NCBI GenBank assembly: GCA_030679145.1
Contig: JAUXTU010000069.1
Coordinates: forward strand, 1 to 47,066
Source: Bacteroidota bacterium
GTDB lineage: Bacteria; Bacteroidota; Ignavibacteria; UBA10030; UBA8401
Length of the DNA: 47,066 bases
Direction: 5' to 3'
Shown here: positions 1-10,700 of the stretch, piece after piece
Numbering within the stretch: the stretch's first letter is position 1
Layout: each line of letters begins with the position of its first letter
The notes under the pieces: generated by a model
Seen by the model: the letters and a program-made list of their open reading frames with translations, nothing else
Told to the model about the DNA's origin: nothing
Database searches by the model: none
Made by a program: the position numbers and the translations under genes

Positions 1-1
1 A

Positions 2-205
2 ACCCGTGAATATTCAAATCAGAATGCTTCAGTAATGAATGGTTCAGTAGTCTTTTCAGCGTCGCAATCAGGTTTACCTGCTTCACAATCTCAGGTTACT
101 TCAACTGCTACATTCGCAGGAAAAACAGTCACGATTAAAGCGGTCTTCAGTTACGATCGTAATCGTTGGAGACTTATCCGAATGTATGTTCCTCCGGTAG
201 CGTAA
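2..205 (+). CDS. 3' end of an unidentified protein gene
   Basis: An open frame runs from the window edge to a TAA at 203-205, giving the last 67 residues of a protein. The piece is rich in Ser, Thr, Gln and Val and ends in R-M-Y-V-P-P-V-A. It could be the beta-rich end of an exported protein, but I recognise no family. It converges on the M61 peptidase gene across about 80 bases in which I see no clear terminator hairpin. Confidence 0.5.
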   Translation, partial: TREYSNQNASVMNGSVVFSASQSGLPASQSQVTSTATFAGKTVTIKAVFSYDRNRWRLIRMYVPPVA

Positions 206-287
206 AAACTGTTCTTCTTAAAATCCTTCAGTGTAAATCTAGCAGTCTCTTAACTTCATTTACAAAAACTACGACTACTGAAAAATC

Positions 288-2066
288 TCAATTCCAATGT
301 TCACCAAGCCAGTCTTCATAGATTTTTTGCTGAAGTTCTGTTGGCTTGTCTACCTTCTTGACGGTAAATGAAGGACTGCCAAAATATTCGAGCTTTAGTT
401 TTATTTCTTTCAATTTATCATTTCTGAAAACTGTAATTCTCACTTCCTCGCCTTCTTTCATAGAGGCGATCCGATCATTGAAATCCGAAGATCGAACCCG
501 AAAACTATTCAATGCAACGATCTCATCATTGATATCGAGTTCTGCTTTCTCTGCAGGGGAATGGGGCGTAACATTGGTGACTCGAGTCTTTTCGCCAAAA
601 TCTTGAAGTGAAATTCCAAGATTGATTTTTTTTGTAGAATCTTTTGCAATAAGTTCAAGCCCGGCATACGAAAGAACTTTTTCCCACGGGAGGGGGTTGG
701 TTGAAAGAAGAAAAGAATCAAATATTTCTTTCAAATTACTCCCTGCAAATTCCTCGCAGACTTTTTGAATATCGGCATTCGTAAATCCTTTGGTGTAGGG
801 GAAACGTTTATACATTGTCCGCAGAACATCATCAAATGAAAATTTATTTTTCGATCGCTGCCGAATTTCCAGATCGAGTAAAAGACTTACCTGTGATCCT
901 TTTCCGTAATAATCGCTTTCTGCATTTTGCGAATTTTGTTTTCCTCGCCAATATTTTATCCACGAATCGAAACTTGACTCCACAAGTGGTTGGATGTTAT
1001 TGCCGTACCGTAAGCGTTCATTATTCACCATTTGTGATACATTTTCAAGATATGATTTTGCAGTAGAAAATTTTGTACGAACTAATATCAGGTCGTCATA
1101 ATATGATGTAGTTCCTTCGCTGACCCATAGTTCTTCAGTGTAACTTTCCTTTGAAAAATCATACGGTGCAAACGCTTTCGGTCGGAGCTGCTTCACGTTC
1201 CATGTATGAAAGTATTCATGCGATACAAGCCCGATAAATCCTTTATAGGAGACCGGATTTGAGAAGATAAATGGTCTAACTCCCATAATTGTAGAATTGA
1301 TATGTTCTGTTCCGCCGCCTGCATTTGGCTGGCAATGAATCATAAAAATGTACTTGTTATAAGGAAGGTCTCCCCACAATTCCTTGTTAGCAATAACAAT
1401 TTTTGTAAAATCAGCAATGAGAGTATCAATATTCCAATTCCCTTCACCATAAATACTGATTATGTGTTTCTTTCCATCGACAAAAAATTCAAAATCCTTT
1501 TGTGTACCGATCTCGAGCGGGCAGTCGCCGAAGTATTCAAAATTAGGTGCGGTAAACGTAAATGGCTTGTCCGCAACTTCATCAAGTCCGGTAGTGACTT
1601 TCCAGTTTCCAAACGGAATTACTTTTACCTCAATTGGTTTATTCTTTAATTCTTCTACATACATAAAGACCGAAAGAGGATCAACAAAAGCATGTTCATT
1701 GTTTAATTCCCGGGTCCGTTGGTTAAATTCATTTGCATACACCTTATATCGTACAGTAACGATTTTTGATTTTTCCTTTTCGATAAGCCAAGTATCCTTA
1801 TCGTTCTTTTTAAAGAGGAGAGTTCTATTGTTTTCATCAACAGCATTGAATTCCTGTACGCCTCCGGAAAAATCAAAGATCATATATCGTCCCGTGCGCC
1901 ACGCCGGCATATGGAATGCAACGGTTTTTGAAGAAAAATCCCGAAGAGTGATCTCCACTTCAAGCAAGTGTGTTTGAGGTTTAGACATTGAAAGCGTATA
2001 AGTGATGGAAGGCTGTGCGTTAGACATAATGGTAAAAATAGTTAAGGAAAAGAGTGTCTTTATCAT
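288..2066 (-). CDS. Secreted M61 family aminopeptidase with PDZ domain
   Basis: Predicted exported zinc aminopeptidase of the M61 (glycyl aminopeptidase) family, about 592 residues. The gluzincin motif H-E-Y-F-H-T-W-N-V-K lies at residues 283-287 onward and the third ligand Glu in W-V-S-E-G near 317, so the catalytic set looks intact. An N-terminal beta domain precedes the catalytic domain, and a PDZ domain covers roughly residues 500-570. I chose the ATG at 2066 because it opens a typical signal peptide (M-I-K-T-L-F-S-L-T-I-F) ending at S-N-A-Q. The frame is open 37 codons further upstream, but those residues are not signal-like and would overlap the region of the porU promoter. No Shine-Dalgarno site is visible. 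The gene is divergent from porU and stands alone. The family is clear; the substrate is unknown. Confidence 0.9.
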   Translation of the reverse strand: MIKTLFSLTIFTIMSNAQPSITYTLSMSKPQTHLLEVEITLRDFSSKTVAFHMPAWRTGRYMIFDFSGGVQEFNAVDENNRTLLFKKNDKDTWLIEKEKSKIVTVRYKVYANEFNQRTRELNNEHAFVDPLSVFMYVEELKNKPIEVKVIPFGNWKVTTGLDEVADKPFTFTAPNFEYFGDCPLEIGTQKDFEFFVDGKKHIISIYGEGNWNIDTLIADFTKIVIANKELWGDLPYNKYIFMIHCQPNAGGGTEHINSTIMGVRPFIFSNPVSYKGFIGLVSHEYFHTWNVKQLRPKAFAPYDFSKESYTEELWVSEGTTSYYDDLILVRTKFSTAKSYLENVSQMVNNERLRYGNNIQPLVESSFDSWIKYWRGKQNSQNAESDYYGKGSQVSLLLDLEIRQRSKNKFSFDDVLRTMYKRFPYTKGFTNADIQKVCEEFAGSNLKEIFDSFLLSTNPLPWEKVLSYAGLELIAKDSTKKINLGISLQDFGEKTRVTNVTPHSPAEKAELDINDEIVALNSFRVRSSDFNDRIASMKEGEEVRITVFRNDKLKEIKLKLEYFGSPSFTVKKVDKPTELQQKIYEDWLGEHWN

Positions 2067-2162
2067 TGTAAATTCAAATTTTATGAATGAGGAATATTGT
2101 TGATGAAATAATCTACTGAAAGTGATTTCTCTCTGCAAGTGAAAATCCGTAATAAAAATTAG

Positions 2163-2191
2163 TTGACAAACTAGCAACCCTTCTCTATATT
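2163..2191 (+). promoter_or_regulatory. Sigma-70-type promoter of porU
   Basis: TTGACA at 2163-2168 is followed after exactly 17 bases by TATATT at 2186-2191. This is nearly the consensus of the primary sigma factor and predicts a start near 2198. That leaves a leader of about 165 bases before the porU ATG. The match is directly visible; use in vivo is inferred. Confidence 0.7.
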
Positions 2192-2197
2192 TGATAT

Positions 2198-2363
2198 AGA
2201 AATTGAACTAAAAACAAGGAGCAACAAGTATAGATCTATTGTTAAAGGCTGTGAGTCAGTAAAAGTAATTTTTTTTGACACCTTTAACGTTTATACTCGT
2301 TGCTTTTTCATTGTACCGAACGTGAATGTGTCTTTTGAAACTCACAGTTCGGTATTTTAATTT
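2198..2363 (+). promoter_or_regulatory. Folded 5' leader of porU
   Basis: The leader can fold extensively. An outer stem pairs 2221-2232 with 2292-2303 (12 positions, one A-C mismatch), extended weakly by 2216-2220 with the U-run at 2304-2308. Inside it GTTAAAGG (2241-2248) pairs with CCTTTAAC (2281-2288). A second hairpin pairs 2314-2321 with 2347-2354 and continues with 2322-2325/2342-2345 past one bulged A. A competing 8-bp pairing joins CTGTGAGT (2249-2256) to ACTCACAG (2340-2347), so two exclusive folds or a pseudoknot are possible. The start codon follows the last hairpin by nine AT-rich bases and has no Shine-Dalgarno site. I do not recognise a known riboswitch class. Confidence 0.5.
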
Positions 2364-5300
2364 ATGACAAAATTCATATCCATATTTATCATCTTCTTTT
2401 GCGCAAAAAGTTTTGCTCAGAATGATCAGTTATTTCCAGATATCCGTGTTACAGAATCGGATGATCGCGGTATAACAATTGAGGTGCGGCCGGAATATAT
2501 CCAAAATGCAAAAATCGTTTCAACTGAAGGAACATTTGAATTACCACAGTTCAAATCATCGTCATCACGCATATCAGACAGGCCGGGGAGTGAGGATATT
2601 CGGACGCGGGTAATTTCAATTGCTCTTCCTTCGTATCAAAGTAACACTGTTTCAATCATTGGCTCTGATTTTCAAACGATTACCGGTTTTTCGCTGGCCC
2701 CTGTTCCGGAACAAAAAATTGTTGATGATATGGGAACCACAATAAAATCATATAAAACAAATTTTATCTCTCGTCAAAGTTTTTACCCGCAGCAGATTGT
2801 CCAATTATCAAATGTTGGAATGGTAAAGAATTGGCTGACGGCAAATCTTATTGTTGCACCGTATCAGTATAATGCTGCTGAAAAAACATTAAGAAAATAT
2901 ACACGTATTGTTGTGCGGATAGACTTTGGTTCGAGAGATTTTCCTTTTGACCAAACTGGAAATGATGATTGGGCAAAAGCATCGTTAGTAAATTATTCGA
3001 CTGCAAAACGATGGATAACTCCTACAAGTTTCAAAAAGAGTACTGCTTCAAATTCTATGTTCACCTCCGGGACATGGATTAAAATGGAGATTGTTGATGA
3101 TGGCATGTATAAAATTGATGCGAACTATCTGCGGTCTGTAGGAATTGAACCTTCGTCGCTTACTTCGATTACTAATATTAAGATATTTGGATATGATGGG
3201 AAAAATATTCCGGAAAGTTTAGGGACAATTCGACCTTCAGATATTCCTCAACTCGCGGTAGAATATGTTGATCGTGATTCTAACGCAAAATTTGATAATG
3301 ACGATTATGTTCTTTTTTACGGACAAGGAATCAATGGGTGGAACTATAATAAACTTGATAAAGAATTCACTCATTACGTGAATCCTTATACATTTAGCAA
3401 CTATTACTTTTTGACTGTTGGAGCCATTGTCCCGATCATAGAAATTCAACACGTGAATAAATCATCGCCATCAATTGACACAGTTAAACAAACACTTGGA
3501 AAAGTTTTCTTTGATGAAGAGAAATACAACTTCAATCAATCAGGTCAATTGTGGGTCAGCCCACCAATGAATGCGAATGAGTCAAAACCAATCTTGAATA
3601 AACTTCCAGGATGGGCATCTGGAACAACAATTTTATATAAGTATAAATTATTCTCACGAGCAACAGCAGCTGCTGAATTCATCTTTAAGGAATCTGACCA
3701 AGTATTAGGGAATGCATCTGTGTCCGCAATGTCTGATTATGAATTAAACGAAGTTACGACTTCATTTGCTCTCAGTATTGAAGGACAAATGTCTTTTATT
3801 CCATCCCCATCTCTAACTGACCAGCGAAGTAATCTGGCAATTAAGTATTCGGTTAACAGTTCCGTTGCTTCAGGATTTATTGATTGGATAAGGATCTTTT
3901 ACAGACAAGATCTGGCGGCGTTTAATGACCAAATAGTGTTTGATTCTCCTGATACAACTGCTACTGTAGAATTTGCACTTAATGGATTTAGTACAAGCTC
4001 AGTGAATATCTACGAAGTATCCGATGTAAATAAAGTCAGAAAAATATCATATGATAAAAAGGCAAATGTCGGTTCAATTGTATTTAATGATATTCTGACA
4101 ACGGGTTCAATTAAAAGATATTGGGTAGGAACAGATGCAAAATATCTTTCTCCAAAATCAGCCACAAAAGTCCCAAATTCCAACTTGCATGGATTTACCG
4201 GTGCGGATTTTATCATCATCACTCACAATGATTTTAAGAGTGAAGCACTTCGGTTAAAAACTCATAAAGAAAGTTTACCCGCAACAAAAAAGCTTAGCAC
4301 GGTTGTCGTTGATGTTGATACAGTATACAACGAATTCGGTATTGGGATGCCAGATCCGGTTGCCTTGAGAGATTTTTTGAAATATGCTGTTGACAACTGG
4401 TCTGTAAAGCCAAAATATGTTTTATTTTTTGGTGATGCCAGTTATGACTTCCGGTCAATTCTAAAGAATGACCGTTCATGGGTTCCGACATATCAGACCT
4501 TAGAGTCTAATGATAAAATAGATACATATAGTAGTGAAGATTTCTTTACATGTCTTGATCCAAATAATACTGCCACTGTAAGTATTGCTCATGGTCGTTT
4601 GACACCGCGATCGTTGGAACAAGCAAGACTTCTTGTTGATAGAATAATCCAATATGAAGCGAAGCCGACTCGGGGAACGTGGAAGAATGTGATCACTATT
4701 GTTGCAGATGATCTTTGGACTCCGGATGGTGATGAATATATTCACACAACTCAGGCGGAAGCGCTTGTAGTAAATTCACCCAAAGAATTTGACGTGAAAA
4801 GGATCTATGCAGAAACATATCCGGTGGTCTTTACTTCTGCCGGGCGAAGAAGACCGGATGTGCGGCAGGCAATTATTGATATGGTGAATCGCGGAACATT
4901 GATCCTGAATTTTACTGGACATGGAAATCCTAAGGTGTGGACTCATGAAAGTATTTTAACACTTGATGATGTACGAAGTCAATTCACCAACAATGAGAAA
5001 CTTACGTTTATTATTGCCGCCACATGTGATTGGGGACGATTTGAGGAAGCAGGTGAGCCGAGTTCCGCTGAGGAAGTAATGTTTAATACAAAAGGGGGAG
5101 CGATTGGCGTGCTTAGTGCTACGCGGGTTGTTTATTCGGATCATAATGCGGAAACAAATCAACAATTCTATTCCAAACTATTCTCGAATTCATCGTCTAT
5201 TCGATTAGGTGATGCATATTTACTTGCAAAAAATGAACTCAGCAATGATTTTCGCTCTCTCGTGAATAAGAGGAAATATTTTCTGATGGGTGACCCGACA

Positions 5301-6377
5301 TTACGGCTTGCCGTGCCTGAAGGGAAGCTTTTTGTCGATTCGTTGGTGAGCGAAACATCTACACTTGCTGACACGATTCGCGCTTTAGATAAGATTACGA
5401 TTAAAGGAACCGTTAGGGATTCGACAAATGCAAGTGATGTGAATTATTATGGGACGGCATTGATCAATGTTCATGATGCTGATGTTGAAAAATCAATCTC
5501 AACAATTCCCGGAATGATCTATAATGAAAATGGCGGAATTATTTATAAAGGTGAAGCTTCCATTAAAAACGGAATTATGAACACATCCTTTGTAGTTCCT
5601 AAAGATATAGCATATCAAAATAAAAATGGCCGTCTTGCAGTCTATTTCTCCAACACACAGTCTGATGGACGAGGATATACTAAAAATTTTATTGTCGGAG
5701 GGACAAATAATAATTTTCAACCAGATTCGATAGGACCTGAGATCCAGATCTATTTTGATACGACAAATTTTCGATCTGGTGATGTTGTGAATGAGAATCC
5801 GACCCTCATTGTGAGTTTGAAAGACAGCAGCGGCATTAACTCGTCGGTAAATAGTATTGGCCATCGACTAGAGGCATGGATAGACGGCAGTTCCAAAAGT
5901 GTTGATCTCACTGATGCATACAAAGGTGATGTAGATAGTTACCAGCAGGGAAAAGCAGAATACCAGCTATCGGGGATTTCTCAAGGAAGTCATTCAATAA
6001 AAGTTCGTGCGTGGGATGTTCACAATAATTCATCATCTGCGGAATTGTATTTTGTAGTTGCATCGAGCAGCGGGCTTTCGATTCAACAATTATATAATTT
6101 CCCGAATCCTGTTTCAACCACTACGTCTTTTACATTCCAACACAACCAGTTGACACCGATCGATGTGACAATTCATATCTATACTGTTGCAGGACGTCGT
6201 ATTCATACTATAGAACGATTTGGAGTAGGAGAGAGATTTGTGAAGATTGATTGGAACAGGAGAGACAGCGACGGTGATGAAGTTGGAAATGGAATATATT
6301 TCTATAAAGTAATTGCAAAGACTGTTGACGGACAATTTACAAGTGAAGCTATCGGCAAATTAGCTGTGGTACGATGA
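2364..6377 (+). CDS. porU: Type IX secretion sortase PorU (C25 peptidase)
   Basis: PorU is the gingipain-like cysteine protease that removes C-terminal sorting domains from T9SS cargo at the outer membrane and links cargo to a surface anchor. The 1337-residue product has a signal peptide (residues 1-18, ending F-A-Q), a long beta-rich N-terminal region and a C25 domain. The catalytic His is 853 in T-G-H-G-N and the Cys is 888 in A-A-T-C-D-W. An Ig-like stretch follows, then its own C-terminal sorting domain from about residue 1245, opening N-F-P-N-P-V and ending in G-K-L-A-V-V-R. It is somewhat longer than the 1158-residue P. gingivalis protein. The adjacent porV supports the assignment, since PorU and PorV work together. 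Expression probably depends on the promoter and leader described separately. Confidence 0.92.
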   Translation: MTKFISIFIIFFCAKSFAQNDQLFPDIRVTESDDRGITIEVRPEYIQNAKIVSTEGTFELPQFKSSSSRISDRPGSEDIRTRVISIALPSYQSNTVSIIGSDFQTITGFSLAPVPEQKIVDDMGTTIKSYKTNFISRQSFYPQQIVQLSNVGMVKNWLTANLIVAPYQYNAAEKTLRKYTRIVVRIDFGSRDFPFDQTGNDDWAKASLVNYSTAKRWITPTSFKKSTASNSMFTSGTWIKMEIVDDGMYKIDANYLRSVGIEPSSLTSITNIKIFGYDGKNIPESLGTIRPSDIPQLAVEYVDRDSNAKFDNDDYVLFYGQGINGWNYNKLDKEFTHYVNPYTFSNYYFLTVGAIVPIIEIQHVNKSSPSIDTVKQTLGKVFFDEEKYNFNQSGQLWVSPPMNANESKPILNKLPGWASGTTILYKYKLFSRATAAAEFIFKESDQVLGNASVSAMSDYELNEVTTSFALSIEGQMSFIPSPSLTDQRSNLAIKYSVNSSVASGFIDWIRIFYRQDLAAFNDQIVFDSPDTTATVEFALNGFSTSSVNIYEVSDVNKVRKISYDKKANVGSIVFNDILTTGSIKRYWVGTDAKYLSPKSATKVPNSNLHGFTGADFIIITHNDFKSEALRLKTHKESLPATKKLSTVVVDVDTVYNEFGIGMPDPVALRDFLKYAVDNWSVKPKYVLFFGDASYDFRSILKNDRSWVPTYQTLESNDKIDTYSSEDFFTCLDPNNTATVSIAHGRLTPRSLEQARLLVDRIIQYEAKPTRGTWKNVITIVADDLWTPDGDEYIHTTQAEALVVNSPKEFDVKRIYAETYPVVFTSAGRRRPDVRQAIIDMVNRGTLILNFTGHGNPKVWTHESILTLDDVRSQFTNNEKLTFIIAATCDWGRFEEAGEPSSAEEVMFNTKGGAIGVLSATRVVYSDHNAETNQQFYSKLFSNSSSIRLGDAYLLAKNELSNDFRSLVNKRKYFLMGDPTLRLAVPEGKLFVDSLVSETSTLADTIRALDKITIKGTVRDSTNASDVNYYGTALINVHDADVEKSISTIPGMIYNENGGIIYKGEASIKNGIMNTSFVVPKDIAYQNKNGRLAVYFSNTQSDGRGYTKNFIVGGTNNNFQPDSIGPEIQIYFDTTNFRSGDVVNENPTLIVSLKDSSGINSSVNSIGHRLEAWIDGSSKSVDLTDAYKGDVDSYQQGKAEYQLSGISQGSHSIKVRAWDVHNNSSSAELYFVVASSSGLSIQQLYNFPNPVSTTTSFTFQHNQLTPIDVTIHIYTVAGRRIHTIERFGVGERFVKIDWNRRDSDGDEVGNGIYFYKVIAKTVDGQFTSEAIGKLAVVR

Positions 6378-6459
6378 TTGGTTGGCATTCTGAATACTAT
6401 TTCGTCCGATTTTTGCCGTTTCGAGTGCTATTAATTTTCGGTTATGTGTTGAGTCACAG

Positions 6460-6489
6460 TTGGTATTAAAAATGTTTATTAACTATATT
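6460..6489 (+). promoter_or_regulatory. Possible promoter of porV
   Basis: TTGGTA at 6460-6465 and TATATT at 6484-6489 are 18 bases apart in the 141-bp gap between porU and porV. The -10 hexamer is the same as that of porU. There is no terminator hairpin after porU, so readthrough from porU is also possible. Confidence 0.4.
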
Positions 6490-6518
6490 TATCAATAATT
6501 ATCAATGAGGAGTTCTAC

Positions 6519-7631
6519 ATGAAAAAGATGTTCAGTGCAGTTGGGCTGTTTCTAATGTCCATTGGAGTTGTTCAATTTATGTCCGCACAGGCTGGTTCGA
6601 CCGCGGTACCTTTTTTGATGATTTCTCCGAATTCACGAGCAAGTGGAATGGGAGAAGCAGGAACCGGAATTGCAGATGATGCTGCATCGATCCATTGGAA
6701 TCCTGCAGGCCTTGCATTCCAACATGGCGGTGAAATTAGTATTACCCATTCAAACTGGCTGCCGCAATTTAATCTTTCAGATTTATTTTATGATTATTTC
6801 AATATCAAACAGGAAATTCCTGACTATGGCGGAACATTAGGTGCAAGTATTACATATTTGAACCTTGGTGAATTTATTGTTACGACAGATAAAGATCCGA
6901 CTCCGGTTGATAAGTTCAAAGGGTTTGAAGTTGCAGTCACCCTTGGTTACGGAACTCAAATTTCGGAAGACTTTGGTATTGGAACAAACCTTCGTTTTAT
7001 CAATAGTAGTTTATCTCCAATTGGTACTGCAGAAGAAAAAGGAAATGGTATCGCCAATGATTTTAGTTTTGATATAGGCTTTTTATACAGACCAAAATCG
7101 TTGGTCATTCCGTTTTTAGATGAAGATATCGGCGATCATTTCAGTGTCGGTGTCAATCTTACCAATCTTGGGCCAAAGGTAACGTACATTGATGCTGCTC
7201 AAGCAGATCCGTTACCGACACAATTGAGAGTTGGATTCGGAATTATACCGCTGAAAGATGAATTCAACAGTTTGACGATTGCGATCGATTTTGCAAAATT
7301 ATTAGTGTACAAAGAACCAAACGGTGCATCGCATGAACTTCCAAAATCATTGATCACATCATTCACCAATAATTCATTCGACAACAATATGAAGTTCATC
7401 AACACATCGCTTGGAATGGAATATTGGTACGACAAAAAAGTTGCATTACGAATGGGATATTTCTTTGAAGACCCGAAGAACGGGAATCGTAATTTTATGA
7501 CATTTGGTGCAGGTCTTCGGTATGATATCTACGGATTCGATTTCAGTTATATTTCTTCGAAAGAAGAAAACCACCCGCTATCCGAGACTCTTCGCTTTAC
7601 ACTCCTTATTCTTTGGAATGAGGCATTGTAA
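6519..7631 (+). CDS. porV: Type IX secretion outer-membrane protein PorV
   Basis: PorV is a FadL-like 14-strand outer-membrane barrel that collects cargo from the T9SS translocon and presents it to PorU. The 370-residue product has a signal peptide (to about residue 25, S-A-Q-A-G) and then the family-typical opening with F-L-M-I-S-P, a S-R-A-S-G-M-G-E-A-G stretch and S-I-H-W-N-P-A-G-L-A. Alternating beta strands follow to an aromatic-rich C terminus. The related PorQ/PorP-type proteins share this start, but the position directly after porU favours PorV. A Shine-Dalgarno site GAGGAG (6507-6512) sits six bases before the ATG. A perfect 17-bp hairpin follows the stop codon. Confidence 0.9.
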   Translation: MKKMFSAVGLFLMSIGVVQFMSAQAGSTAVPFLMISPNSRASGMGEAGTGIADDAASIHWNPAGLAFQHGGEISITHSNWLPQFNLSDLFYDYFNIKQEIPDYGGTLGASITYLNLGEFIVTTDKDPTPVDKFKGFEVAVTLGYGTQISEDFGIGTNLRFINSSLSPIGTAEEKGNGIANDFSFDIGFLYRPKSLVIPFLDEDIGDHFSVGVNLTNLGPKVTYIDAAQADPLPTQLRVGFGIIPLKDEFNSLTIAIDFAKLLVYKEPNGASHELPKSLITSFTNNSFDNNMKFINTSLGMEYWYDKKVALRMGYFFEDPKNGNRNFMTFGAGLRYDIYGFDFSYISSKEENHPLSETLRFTLLILWNEAL

Positions 7632-7643
7632 GCTATTCCTCTT

Positions 7644-7687
7644 TATCATTGAAGACACGACACTTATTTCTCGTGTCTTCAATGATA
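7644..7687 (+). promoter_or_regulatory. Perfect 17-bp hairpin after porV
   Basis: TATCATTGAAGACACGA (7644-7660) is exactly complementary to 7671-7687, with a 10-base loop. It is not followed by a U-run (ATATAGTTTC), so it is not a standard intrinsic terminator. It lies between the porV stop and the next start at 7718. It may protect the porV 3' end, attenuate the downstream gene or bind a protein; its role is inferred. Confidence 0.6.
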
Positions 7688-7717
7688 ATATAGTTTCAAC
7701 TTCAAATCCGTGTTGAT

Positions 7718-10700
7718 ATGATAACTAAATTTTTTTTTGTTGCAGTATTTCTTTCGCAGATTCTTTTGCCGCAAAAGCTTTCTCATCCGTTGCGAGCGCC
7801 TTCTCCAAACAATAGTAATCGAACATTGTTGTCTGTAAAGTCATTTCCCGATACGATGAAAGTGCTTGCGATACTTGTGCAGTTCAAATTCGAAGAGAAG
7901 AATGATTCACGCACTTCCGGCAACGGACAATTTGATACCGCGTTAACAACAGAACGGATTATTGATTCACCGCCGCATAATTCTGCATATTTTGCAGATC
8001 ATTTTGTATTCGCTCAAAATTATTTTTCTAAAGCATCGAACGGAAAACAGAATATTGCAACAACGGTGTTTGACAAAGTAATAACATTGAAAAAGGAAAT
8101 GAAAGATTACGCACCAGTGAATAGCAATCTTCCATTGGCTGAGATGCTTAAAGAAGCGTGGTATACTTTAGATTCTTTGTATCCGGGTGAAATACAGTAT
8201 CAACAGTATTCTATGTTCACGGTATTTCACGCCGGTGTTGGAAAAGATATCGACCTTCGGGCATCGCTTGGTTACGACCCAACACCACTTGATATTCCAT
8301 CGCTCTATTTTAGCCTGTCATCTCTTCAAAATTTATTGGGAAATTCATTCCAAGGATTTTCATTAAAAAATTCTCCATTTAAAATTCCAAATTCTGTCGT
8401 GCTGCCCGAAACTGAAGTTCGAAGAATCCCCTCAGTCGGCGGTGACTTTGTTTTGAAACTGAGCATTAACGGACTGCTGATCGCAAGTATTGGAAGTCAT
8501 TTAGGACTTCCTGATTTATTTGAAACAACAACGGGGAAAACGGCGATCGGACGATTTGGATTGATGGACGGACAATCAATTTTTAGTTTTGCCGGAATTT
8601 GCCCTCCCGAACCAAGTGCGTGGGAAAAAATATTTTTGGGGTGGACAACACCCATTGAAGTGTTTGGGAATAAAACCCTTAACGCTCCTGCTGTCGGTTT
8701 ATATCCGATAGGAAATGATACGATCTATAAAATTCCGATCAGTGCAAAGGAATATTATCTTGTTGAGAATCGCAATCGCGATGCACAAAAAAACAATCAT
8801 TTTATTACAATGAAGTGGAATGGTCAAACAATCCAGAAAACATTTTCGCAAGATGAAGATTTTTTTTCGAATGCGAACATTGATTCTGCATTTGGAGTTG
8901 TAGTTGATGTAGATGAACTTGATTGGAGCCTTCCGGGAATTATCAATGCATACAATGATTATCGCGGTGGAATTCTAATATGGCATATTGACGAAACGAT
9001 TATAGAAAAGAATATTGCTTCAAATACAATCAATGCTGATCCGAAAAGACGGGGAATCGATCTGGAAGAAGCGGATGGATCACAAGATCTCGGTCAATCG
9101 TATGATTTTGGAAATCCTGCTTCGGGAAGTGAAGATGGTTCGCCGATCGATTATTGGTTTGATGGAAATATTTTTCCTAATTACAAAAATGAATTTTCCG
9201 AGAATACCAGTCCAAATACGTTGACGAATACGTATGCAAAATCGCATGTAACCATCAAGAATTTTTCGGTTGCTTCGCCGAGAATGACATTTGAAGCGAA
9301 TGTCGGTGATGCTGATATTCAATTAATGAAAGTAATCAAACGAAAGAATCTTAAATTTGATAATAATGACGCTCCGCTTGCCGCGGATTTGAACGGCGAT
9401 GGAAAACAAGAGTTGATCTACACCAGCGGCGATTCGATCTATGTATTGAGAGATGACCTTACACCATATTTGAATAACACGACAGGATTGTTCTATCCTA
9501 TAGGGGGAAGATTCCAGCCTGTATACTTGACAAATTTTGGTGGTGATCCTAATCCTAATAATAATTATAAGGGAATTTTGGTTTCGCATGATAAAACTGC
9601 CTATCTCTTCAATGTAGTTAATACACAAAACAGTATTGCGGATACACTCTCGACCTTAACACTTTCAGAAAAGATCGTTACTCCACCATCATATAATGCG
9701 AAAGACAAATCAATCCTGTTGGGCGTTGATTCCAATAGATATGCCCGACTTGATTATCAATTTGGTGCAAATTCTACTATTTATATTGTCAACACATATT
9801 CACCGCTTGCTGATATTCCTTTGATATTAACTTCCAACGTCCGTCCATATTCTTTTTATAGTAAGAATAAATATTTAGATGGAACTTCGCCGAATATTTT
9901 TTACTCTTACGATAATAAAAAAATTATCGCTGCGACTTTGGGACGATTTACCAAGACAAATAATTTAACGTCAAAAGAAGGGGCAAAAGATGTAATTATT
10001 TTTGATGATAATTCTTTAATCGTTTCAATTAATGGGAAGCAGATAACATTTGGAGTCGAATTATCTGCATCTCTTGCAGTAGCAGATATCAATAATGACG
10101 GTGCAATGGAGATTTTACTGGGAACTTCAAATGGACTTTTTTGTATTAATGAAAATGGTATTGTTCAAGAAAATTTTCCTCTAAAAGTATTGGATGGTGG
10201 AAAGATTGTCGGTAGCCCGATTGTTGTTAAAATGACCGGATCAACCGAAACTGCAATTCTTTTTGGCAGTTCAAATGGTCAAATATATGCTTACACGTCA
10301 AAAGGGAAAATAGTCTATGGTTTCCCATTGCAAACCGGAGGAATTGTTTCGTCACCAGTCTTATGGGGAGATAAACTTGTAGTTGCATCAACGGATTCTT
10401 CAATCTATGTGTGGAAAACAGGAAATCTATTTGATACATCAAAAATATTATGGGGAAATTTTCTTGCAGATAATTACCACTCTAATTTTGTTGAAAATAC
10501 AGGAACGGTTTCTAAAAAATCGTCCGAATTTCTTCCCAAAAAATTTGCATACAATTGGCCTAATCCTGTCTATAGCGGCTCGACGAACATTCGCTATTTC
10601 CTTGGTAAATCGGGAACGGTGAAGATCAAGATTGTTAATCTTGCGGGTGAACTTGTTGAGGAATTGAATGGAACAAATTATGCAGGAATGGACAACGAAG

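Noticed and set aside
2275-2297. Second TTGACA near TATACT before porU
   Set aside because: The spacing is only about 11 bases and both hexamers lie inside the leader stems. The 2163-2191 pair has the correct 17-base spacing.
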